Assembly (NCBI GenBank): GCA_022866015.1
Contig: JALHTX010000157.1
Span: 1 to 11,274, forward strand
DNA: 11,274 nt
Direction of reading: 5' to 3'
From: Thermoplasmatota archaeon
Lineage (GTDB): Archaea; Thermoplasmatota; E2; DHVEG-1
The translations under genes and the position numbers were made by a program. Each line of letters begins with the position of its first letter. Position 1 is the stretch's first letter. Below are positions 6,644-11,274 of the stretch, piece by piece. The notes beneath the pieces are model-generated. The model saw only the letters and a list, made by a program, of their open reading frames with translations. It did not search any database and was not told where the DNA came from.

Positions 6644-7180
6644 CTATACAAAAACCTGCTTTATCTTATTATGTAATTCTTCAAGAGAACCTTCGTTTGA
6701 AATTATCATATCTGCAGAATCAATAACTGTGTTTAAACCCCAACTGATTTCACGATTATCACGCTCTTTGATTTTTGCTAAATCTTTGCTGTCGTCTTTT
6801 CTATTTCTGTTCATTGCACGTTTATAGCGTAATTTATCTGAGACTTGAATTGCGACAAGTAAAAAATCATCACCTAGTTTTTTTTTAAAAGTTTCAACTT
6901 CTTCGAGATTTCTAACACCATCGATTACTAAAATATCTGTGTTTTTGATTTTTTTTATTTTTTCAATTGTTTTTTTTGCCCAGATGTCCATCCCATATTT
7001 TTTACGCATATTATTTGCAATTGTGCCAACATTTTTGTCGTTTAGTTCAAGATTTTGTTTTTTTGTTTCTTCCCAGACCATATCACCCATTCTGATTACT
7101 GGTATATTTTGTTCTTTAGCAATTTTCACTGCTTCACTTTTACCTGAAAAAGGCATACCTGTAAATGCTATGATTTTCAA
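6644..7180 (-). CDS. Archaeal P-loop kinase-like protein (UPF0200 / dephospho-CoA kinase-like family)
   Basis: 178 residues of a nucleoside/nucleotide-kinase fold. The Walker A loop is GMPFSGKS (8-15), a Walker B-like stretch is DILVIDGVRN (82-91), and an Arg/Lys-rich lid RAMNRNRKDD is at 121-130, followed by ERDNRE (139-144). This matches archaeal proteins often named adenylate-kinase-like, UPF0200 or dephospho-CoA kinase-like. The phosphate acceptor is not established, so I assign no substrate. The start must be TTG at 7180, because the in-frame TGA at 7189-7187 leaves no ATG option; GGTTGAG just upstream is a weak ribosome site. Only 26 bases separate it from the tRNA-Leu 3' end, so the gene probably shares the tRNA transcript and is released by 3' processing. 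purS follows after 60 bases, so a purine-related nucleotide kinase role is possible but speculative. Confidence 0.8.
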   Translation of the reverse strand: MKIIAFTGMPFSGKSEAVKIAKEQNIPVIRMGDMVWEETKKQNLELNDKNVGTIANNMRKKYGMDIWAKKTIEKIKKIKNTDILVIDGVRNLEEVETFKKKLGDDFLLVAIQVSDKLRYKRAMNRNRKDDSKDLAKIKERDNREISWGLNTVIDSADMIISNEGSLEELHNKIKQVFV

Positions 7181-7206
7181 GTTTACTCAACCAAAGAAAG
7201 TATTAG

Positions 7207-7289
7207 TGCAGGGGGAGCGATTTGAACGCTCGAAGACCTACGTCACAGGGTCCTAAGCCCTGCCCCTTTGACCGCTCGGGTACCCCTGC
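7207..7289 (-). tRNA. tRNA-Leu (anticodon UAG)
   Basis: An 83-base class II tRNA. Acceptor GCAGGGG pairs with CCCCTGC, with discriminator A. The D arm has a GAGCGGTCAAA loop, the anticodon arm is CAGGG-CTTAGGA-CCCTG (anticodon TAG), the long variable arm is 14 bases with a GAC/GTC stem, and the T arm is GAGCG-TTCAAAT-CGCTC. Variable arm and anticodon agree on leucine (CUA codons). No CCA is encoded and no intron is present. Confidence 0.97.
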
Positions 7290-7305
7290 ATCAAACTGGA
7301 GACCA

Positions 7306-7315
7306 ATAATATACA
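7306..7315 (-). promoter_or_regulatory. TATA box of tRNA-Leu
   Basis: Minus-strand GTATATTATT is centred about 22 bases before the mature 5' end of the tRNA. This is the expected spacing for an archaeal TBP-dependent promoter firing at or just before the tRNA. Confidence 0.6.
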
Positions 7316-7363
7316 TATCACTCATAAAACTTTTTGTAAAAAATATTAACTTACCTTTAATGT

Positions 7364-7567
7364 TTATTCGTTACCCTTTAAAAGTTTTTTTTCACCATAT
7401 TTTGCATAGCAACCTGAACAAAAACTACGTGCCAAAAGTGAATGGATATGTTGATTGATACCTTCTTCTAAATGATAAGTATCTCCTCTAAGAATCTGTT
7501 TATTACAATTTGTACAAAACTTAGGATCATTTGCAACTTTTTTAATGAGATGAGTTTGAATTTCCAT
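7364..7567 (-). CDS. Small zinc-binding protein with two CxxC knuckles, function unknown
   Basis: 67 residues. The two pairs C18-x2-C21 and C50-x2-C53, 28 residues apart, should bind one zinc ion in a zinc-ribbon or treble-clef fold. Two histidines lie between them (H40, H42) and the tail is basic (GEKKLLKG). I do not recognise the family. The size and fold suggest a nucleic-acid or protein adaptor, but this is inference. The ATG at 7567 is preceded by ATGGGG about 12-17 bases upstream and by a clear TATA-like stretch, so it is expressed on its own. It lies upstream of tRNA-Leu on the same strand, with about 75 bases between, and is divergent from the initiator tRNA. The well-spaced cysteines, a plausible promoter and the absence of any competing gene support it as real. 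Confidence 0.7.
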   Translation of the reverse strand: MEIQTHLIKKVANDPKFCTNCNKQILRGDTYHLEEGINQHIHSLLARSFCSGCYAKYGEKKLLKGNE

Positions 7568-7600
7568 AATTCAAAACCCCATTTATCTATCAGAACTATA

Positions 7601-7620
7601 GTTAATAAATATTTTTATAG
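7601..7620. promoter_or_regulatory. TATA-rich divergent promoter between the zinc protein and initiator tRNA
   Basis: The stretch GTTAATAAATATTTTTATAG offers TATA-like boxes on both strands. On the minus strand it would start transcription near 7584, giving the zinc protein a leader of about 17 bases. On the plus strand it could serve the initiator tRNA with a leader of roughly 60 bases; no good box sits at the usual 25 bases before 7704. Confidence 0.4.
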
Positions 7621-7703
7621 GAATCAATTATTTTTAATGTATTAAGTTTAAGTACAAGAAATGTTATTCCGAAAAGAAAATAGGAAGGTTACCTATATTT
7701 TAT

Positions 7704-7778
7704 AGCGGGGTAGGGTAGCCAGGAAATCCCGACGGGCCCATAACCCGTAGACCAATGGTTCAAATCCATTCCCCGCTA
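7704..7778 (+). tRNA. Initiator tRNA-Met (anticodon CAU)
   Basis: 75 bases. Acceptor AGCGGGG pairs with CCCCGCT, giving an A1:U72 pair. The anticodon arm is ACGGG-CCCATAA-CCCGT and the T arm AATGG-TTCAAAT-CCATT. The discriminator is A, and no CCA is encoded. A1:U72 plus three consecutive G:C pairs in the anticodon stem mark it as the archaeal/eukaryotic initiator and not elongator Met or Ile2. Base 33 is C in place of the usual U, as in vertebrate initiators. Confidence 0.96.
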
Positions 7779-7779
7779 C

Positions 7780-7796
7780 TTTTTAACAATTTTTTT
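7780..7796 (+). terminator. Oligo-T terminator after initiator tRNA
   Basis: TTTTT at 7780-7784 begins two bases past the mature tRNA end, followed by seven T at 7790-7796. This suits U-tract termination by archaeal RNA polymerase. Confidence 0.5.
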
Positions 7797-7801
7797 AAAT
7801 A
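7794..7801 (+). promoter_or_regulatory. TATA box for the DUF1624-like gene
   Basis: TTTAAATA is centred 26-27 bases before GTG at 7824. That predicts transcription starting at the start codon itself (leaderless) and decides 7824 over the in-frame TTG at 7809; neither has a Shine-Dalgarno. Confidence 0.5.
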
Positions 7802-7823
7802 AACTATTTTGTTTTACCTTTTT

Positions 7824-8567
7824 GTGAATAAAACTAAAAATGAAAGATTCTGGGAGATAGATTTTCTTCGTGGTATTGCAATTATAATGATGATAATTTT
7901 TCACATATTATTTGATCTTGTTTTTTTAGGTATTGTTAAAATAAATCTTTACTCTGGTTTAATTCTTTTATTTTTATATTCTATTGGAACTATCTTTCTT
8001 TTGCTTGTTGGAGTTTCTCTGTCTCTTAGTTATTCTAGGGTTATAAATGTTTTATCAAAAAGACAAATTTGGTTAAAATTTATTCAAAGGGGAATAATGA
8101 TTTTTTGTCTGGGTCTTATTATTACTATTTTTACTTGGTTTTATCTAGGTCGTGGTTTTATAATATTTGGAGTGTTGCATTGCATTGGTCTTTCAATAAT
8201 TTTTTCAATTCCTTTTTTAAAATATAGGTTTAGTAATTTATTTTTAGGTGCCATTTTAGTTTTTATTGGAGTAGTTCTTAAAACAATGGTTTTTGATTTT
8301 AACTGGTTTTTATGGCTTGGGTTTGTTCCAAGAGGATTTTATACTGTTGATTATTTTCCAATTCTACCGTGGTTTGGCGTGGTTTTAATAGGTATTTTTA
8401 TTGGAAATATTTTGTATTCAGATAATAAAAGAAATTTTTATATCAATGATTTTTCTAGGTTTAAACTTGTAAAACTTTTTTGTTTTTTAGGCAGATATTC
8501 ACTGGTTATATATTTTGTTCATCAGCCAGTAATTCTAAGTTTGATATATCTATTTCTTTTAAGTTAG
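7824..8567 (+). CDS. HGSNAT/DUF1624-like multi-pass membrane acyltransferase
   Basis: 247 residues and almost entirely hydrophobic, with about seven membrane segments. It matches the heparan-alpha-glucosaminide N-acetyltransferase catalytic (DUF1624) family. Matching features are the N-terminal WEIDFLRGIAIIMMIIFHIL (10-29, with H27), FGVLHCIGLS (115-124, H119), YFPILPWFGV (177-186) and the last segment GRYSLVIYFVHQPV (223-236, H233). Eukaryotic members move acetyl groups from cytosolic acetyl-CoA to sugars across the membrane; prokaryotic members are uncharacterised as far as I know, so the acceptor is unknown. It could modify surface glycans or lipid head groups. The start is discussed under its TATA box; TTG at 7809 would add five residues. 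Its stop TAG overlaps the stop of convergent purM by four bases. It may also receive read-through from the initiator tRNA. Confidence 0.8.
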   Translation: MNKTKNERFWEIDFLRGIAIIMMIIFHILFDLVFLGIVKINLYSGLILLFLYSIGTIFLLLVGVSLSLSYSRVINVLSKRQIWLKFIQRGIMIFCLGLIITIFTWFYLGRGFIIFGVLHCIGLSIIFSIPFLKYRFSNLFLGAILVFIGVVLKTMVFDFNWFLWLGFVPRGFYTVDYFPILPWFGVVLIGIFIGNILYSDNKRNFYINDFSRFKLVKLFCFLGRYSLVIYFVHQPVILSLIYLFLLS

Positions 8568-9583
8568 AATTTTAGATTAAGTGGTTCGTGTAAAACATCT
8601 TTTCCTTTTTCGATTCTACCAACAATTTTAACATCAGACATACTATGTTTTTTCAAAATCTTTAATGACTCATTTACATCTTCTTTTGATACAATAATTA
8701 CAAGCCCCATTCCCATGTTAAAGGTCTGATACATTTCGCAATCATCTATATTTCCATATTTTTGTATGAATTTGAATACTGGTTGTGGTTCAAATGGGTC
8801 ATCAATTACAAATTTTACATTTTTGTTTATTCTTTTTAGTTTTCTAAGTCCGCTACCTGTTATATGTGCAATTCCATGTACATTTATTTTTTTGAGTAGG
8901 GTTACTGTTTCTTTTACATAAATCTGAGTAGGTTTAAGATATATTTCTCCTATTGTTTTACCAGGATAAATATCACCCGGAAAAGCCTCTCTGTATGAAA
9001 AATTATTTTCCGTTACTACTCTTCTTGCAAGTGAGTAACCATTTGAGTGAATACCTGTGCTAGAAAGTCCAATTATTACATCACCAGGTTTTATTTTTTC
9101 ACCCAAGACAATTCTATCTTTTTTTACATATGCAAGACAGGTTCCTGCAAGATCGAAACCGTTTATTATCTCAGGTAGTGATGCAGTTTCACCACTAATT
9201 ATTGATATATTTGACAGTGCTGCTCCTTTTTCAAGTCCTTTACCTATTTCATTTGTGATTTCAGGTTTTGGGTCGTTAATTGCAAGATAATCTGCAAATG
9301 CAAGTGGTTCAGCACCAACACATATTGCGTCGTTTACATTCATTGCAATGCAATCGATTCCAACTGTATCATATTTTTTTAGCTCATGGGCAATTAATAC
9401 TTTACTTCCAACTCCATCTGTACATAAAACTAGGGCATTTTCACCAAACTCTATCATTCCAGCGTAGTGTCCACCCATTGGTTTTCCTATTTTGTCTTTT
9501 CTTTTTGTTTTAAAACTAGAAATTATTTGTTTTATTGCCTCGTTTTCTTTTAAGATATCTACTCCACTATCAGCATATGTCAT
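8564..9583 (-). CDS. purM: Phosphoribosylformylglycinamidine cyclo-ligase (AIR synthase) PurM
   Basis: 339 residues from ATG. PurM closes FGAM to aminoimidazole ribotide with ATP, the step after PurSLQ, and belongs to the same structural superfamily as PurL. Diagnostic segments are MTYADSGVDI (1-10), GGHYAG (37-42), CTDGVGSKV (54-62), GIDCIAMNVNDAICVGAEPL (75-94), ISGETASLPE (129-138) and IGLSSTGIHSNGYSLAR near 165-185, followed by a G-rich HITGSGL motif. The length is normal. The start is uncertain: TTG at 9592 would add MKK and has GGGGCGAT nearby (9604-9597), but ATG 9583 gives the usual family N-terminus. The gene is alone, away from purSL, and converges on the membrane acyltransferase with overlapping stops. 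A TATA-like element lies about 50 bases upstream. Confidence 0.96.
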   Translation of the reverse strand: MTYADSGVDILKENEAIKQIISSFKTKRKDKIGKPMGGHYAGMIEFGENALVLCTDGVGSKVLIAHELKKYDTVGIDCIAMNVNDAICVGAEPLAFADYLAINDPKPEITNEIGKGLEKGAALSNISIISGETASLPEIINGFDLAGTCLAYVKKDRIVLGEKIKPGDVIIGLSSTGIHSNGYSLARRVVTENNFSYREAFPGDIYPGKTIGEIYLKPTQIYVKETVTLLKKINVHGIAHITGSGLRKLKRINKNVKFVIDDPFEPQPVFKFIQKYGNIDDCEMYQTFNMGMGLVIIVSKEDVNESLKILKKHSMSDVKIVGRIEKGKDVLHEPLNLKF

Positions 9584-9626
9584 TTTTTTCAAATGTATCG
9601 CCCCAGTTCTTATTTTGCGAAAACAA

Positions 9627-9640
9627 AAGGTATATCATAA
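9627..9640 (-). promoter_or_regulatory. Putative TATA box for purM
   Basis: Minus-strand sequence around CTTTATGATATACC would start transcription near 9605-9610, leaving a short leader with the GGGGCGAT element. Assigned by spacing and AT content. Confidence 0.4.
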
Positions 9641-9681
9641 AGTTTTTGAATAATTATTTGGATACAAGCGTTAAATAAAGT

Positions 9682-9698
9682 TTTTATATTATAAAATA
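9682..9698 (+). promoter_or_regulatory. TATA region for the clan CD peptidase gene
   Basis: TTTATATTATAAAATAT lies upstream of ATG 9721, and the TATAAAATA part is centred about 27 bases before it. With no Shine-Dalgarno in the intervening AT-only bases, a leaderless transcript is likely. Confidence 0.5.
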
Positions 9699-9720
9699 TA
9701 GAATATATATTGTATAAATT

Positions 9721-11028
9721 ATGAAAATCAAAAAAACAATCATTCCAATAATATCAATATTAATCATTGTGTTATTAGTATTTACTGTTTTTTCAGGTTA
9801 TTTTAAAGAAGAAAAATTTTACAATGATAAACCAACAGTTAAAATACAATATCCAACTGATGGTTCAAAAGTTTCAAAGATTGTTACAATTTCAGGTATT
9901 GCAAATGATCCTAATGGTAATCAAACAATAAAAAAAGTCGAAATGATGATTGATGAAACATGGTTTGAGGTTGAAGGTACTAGTCAATGGAGTTACACTT
10001 GGAATATATTTAATTTAAAGGATGATTTTTACAACATTTCTGTCCGTGCATGGGATGGTGTGGTTTTTTCTGATATTGATATAATAACAGTTGAGGTTTT
10101 TAACCCTGAGGTTGTTAAATCTGATTCTCATAAATGGGCAATTTTCATAGTTGCTGCAAATTTTCCTGAAGATGAAGAAAGTAAGCTTGGTAATGGTGGT
10201 TTATATTTAGCTGAAGAAATGGTGGAGTATTTCATTGAAAACTATAGTTATCCAACATCTAATATGTTTATTCTTTTTGATGATGGTTGGGTTAGAAATA
10301 ATAATGGCTTGGGTGAAAAAATCCAAACTCTACAGCAACGTTATCATAAATACGACATTACTTATTCAGCGGCAACTAAAGAAATTGTTCTATCTGTACT
10401 AAAGTATATTATAAATGAATCAAACAAATTTGAAGATAGTGAAGTATTTATTTGGGTTTCTGGTCATGGTTACGGCGACAATGAAAATACCCTTACTGGT
10501 GGAAAAATTTTCGAAAGAAGTGCTTTTTTCCTCTGGGGTGAAGAGATAATGACTGATAAAGAACTTGATGATGCCCTTACTTTTCTTCAATCCCGTAAGA
10601 CTTGTATTATTGTTGATGCTTGTTTTAGTGGTGGTTTTGCAGATAAAACAATTCTTAGTTTCCCGGAAGTTTTTATATCTAGTATTTCAAATCCTGGTCG
10701 TGTTGTTATAGCAGGTACAAGTAAGTTTCGTATAGGTTATGCAAGTCTTCAATATGGTCCTTTGTTTACCCAGCTATGGTATGAGGGTATTAGAACAGGT
10801 GATGCTGATGGTTTTAGACCTGGTTTTCGTGATACTGGTCGTCCTACTCGTCTGAATTTGTTTAAAGATGGTAGTGTTTCTGTTGAAGAAGCATTTTATT
10901 ATGCTAGGTATGTTTTGAAAAATACTGAAGAGCTTAAAGATTACAATAAGATGGAGCCTCAGATTAATGATCAATATCCTAGAGCTGGTAATCTTTTTAA
11001 TATGAAAGGGCTTGTTCTTGGGCAATAG
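9721..11028 (+). CDS. Exported clan CD (caspase/legumain-like) cysteine peptidase with Ig-like domain
   Basis: 435 residues. Residues 1-26 form a hydrophobic export signal or membrane anchor without an obvious cleavage site. Residues about 38-127 look like a bacterial-type Ig-like domain (PTVKIQYPTDGSKVSKIVTI ... YNISVRAWDG), common in surface proteins. From about 137 a caspase-hemoglobinase fold follows: WAIFIVAANF (139-148), FIWVSGHGYG (243-252) with catalytic H249, and CIIVDACFSGGF (295-306) with catalytic C301. Both hydrophobic strands ahead of the dyad match clan CD families C13/C14 (legumain, caspase-like), giving a peptidase or transpeptidase outside the cell. Specificity and exact family are not clear; legumain-type (Asn), clostripain-type and metacaspase-type are all possible, with C13 the best guess. 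It is transcribed alone and divergent from purM. The start codon is supported by the TATA spacing. Confidence 0.85.
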   Translation: MKIKKTIIPIISILIIVLLVFTVFSGYFKEEKFYNDKPTVKIQYPTDGSKVSKIVTISGIANDPNGNQTIKKVEMMIDETWFEVEGTSQWSYTWNIFNLKDDFYNISVRAWDGVVFSDIDIITVEVFNPEVVKSDSHKWAIFIVAANFPEDEESKLGNGGLYLAEEMVEYFIENYSYPTSNMFILFDDGWVRNNNGLGEKIQTLQQRYHKYDITYSAATKEIVLSVLKYIINESNKFEDSEVFIWVSGHGYGDNENTLTGGKIFERSAFFLWGEEIMTDKELDDALTFLQSRKTCIIVDACFSGGFADKTILSFPEVFISSISNPGRVVIAGTSKFRIGYASLQYGPLFTQLWYEGIRTGDADGFRPGFRDTGRPTRLNLFKDGSVSVEEAFYYARYVLKNTEELKDYNKMEPQINDQYPRAGNLFNMKGLVLGQ

Positions 11029-11029
11029 G

Positions 11030-11039
11030 TTTTTAAACA
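11030..11039 (+). promoter_or_regulatory. Putative TATA box for amrS
   Basis: TTTTTAAACA begins two bases past the peptidase stop and lies about 30 bases before ATG 11066. Transcription could start near 11060, giving a leaderless or very short leader. The T-run may also help end the upstream transcript. Confidence 0.35.
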
Positions 11040-11065
11040 ACTGTTGTGTTTTTTACTACTCGTAA

Positions 11066-11274
11066 ATGATAAAAGAAGCAAGTTTTTACAAAAAATTAGA
11101 TGATTTAAAGGTTCAATGTCATCTCTGCAATCATAATTGTAAGATACTTGAGGGCAATACTGGTATTTGTGGTGTTAGACAAAACAAAGAGGGTAAACTT
11201 TACAGTTTGATTTATGGGCTTTGTTCATCAATAGCCTCAGATCCAATAGAAAAAAAACCTTTATATCATTTTTA
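11066..11274 (+). CDS. amrS: AmmeMemoRadiSam system radical SAM protein, N-terminal fragment (cut by window edge)
   Basis: The 69 visible residues match the N-terminus of AmrS. The cysteine pattern is C18-x2-C21-x3-C25-x9-C35 in VQCHLCNHNC ... GICGVRQN, then KLYSLIYG (44-51) and DPIEKKPLYHF (59-69), which precede the radical SAM CxxxCxxC motif lying past the edge. AmrS is one of three conserved proteins (AMMECR1, Memo, radical SAM) found together in archaea and many bacteria; its reaction is not settled as far as I know. The ATG at 11066 is the natural start, with no Shine-Dalgarno, and family members begin at the same place. It is not pyruvate-formate-lyase activase itself, although the two are related. 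It lies 37 bases downstream of the peptidase gene on the same strand. The partners may lie to the right. Confidence 0.88.
   Translation, partial: MIKEASFYKKLDDLKVQCHLCNHNCKILEGNTGICGVRQNKEGKLYSLIYGLCSSIASDPIEKKPLYHF

Noticed and set aside
7222..7458. Plus-strand open frame across tRNA-Leu and the zinc protein
   Set aside because: It runs through a perfect tRNA on the opposite strand and shows no protein-like features.
1..11274. CRISPR arrays, insertion sequences or phage genes
   Set aside because: No regularly spaced repeats, transposase motifs or terminal inverted repeats were seen; the content is mostly chromosomal housekeeping genes.

Overview
The window is AT-rich archaeal chromosome. 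The evidence for archaea is: tRNA genes without an encoded CCA end, an initiator tRNA with an A1:U72 pair, a C/D-box guide RNA, TATA-like boxes about 26 bases ahead of several genes with little or no leader, a stand-alone PurS beside a short PurL, an archaeal-type P-loop kinase, and an endonuclease Q homologue. A bacterial-type gyrase B fits the gyrase-bearing Euryarchaeota. Thermoplasmatota or a related uncultured group is my best guess, but this is inference and not proven by the window.

Layout. Bases 1-165 hold the N-terminus of gyrB on the minus strand, divergent from a secreted and membrane-anchored Vps62-like protein (384-2045, plus). An EndoQ-type DNA repair nuclease (2166-3401) follows, closely coupled to a GAF-domain protein resembling free-methionine-R-sulfoxide reductase (3412-3852). 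From 7289 down to 3859 the minus strand carries, in transcription order, tRNA-Leu(UAG), a P-loop kinase, purS, purL and a C/D-box sRNA just past purL. Upstream of this block on the same strand is a small zinc-binding protein (7364-7567). The initiator tRNA-Met (7704-7778, plus) then precedes a multi-pass HGSNAT/DUF1624-like membrane protein (7824-8567), whose stop codon overlaps that of the convergent purM (8564-9583, minus). Divergent from purM is an exported caspase/legumain-like (clan CD) cysteine peptidase with an Ig-like domain (9721-11028). The right edge holds the N-terminus of AmrS, the radical SAM member of the AmmeMemoRadiSam set.

How the genes fit together. purS, purL and purM belong to de novo purine synthesis: PurS and PurL are two of the three FGAM synthase subunits, and PurM catalyses the next step. 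The glutaminase PurQ is not in the window. EndoQ and the fRMsr-like protein are both damage-repair candidates (deaminated DNA bases; oxidised methionine). Two proteins, the Vps62-like one and the clan CD peptidase, face the cell exterior.

The strongest new observation is the guide RNA at 3859-3928 (minus). It has C, D', C' and D boxes and a closing stem. Its D guide matches the anticodon loop expected for tRNA-Leu(CAA), placing the predicted 2'-O-methylation exactly on wobble base C34. No stretch over 300 bases lacks a gene; the longest gap is 166-383, which holds divergent promoters.
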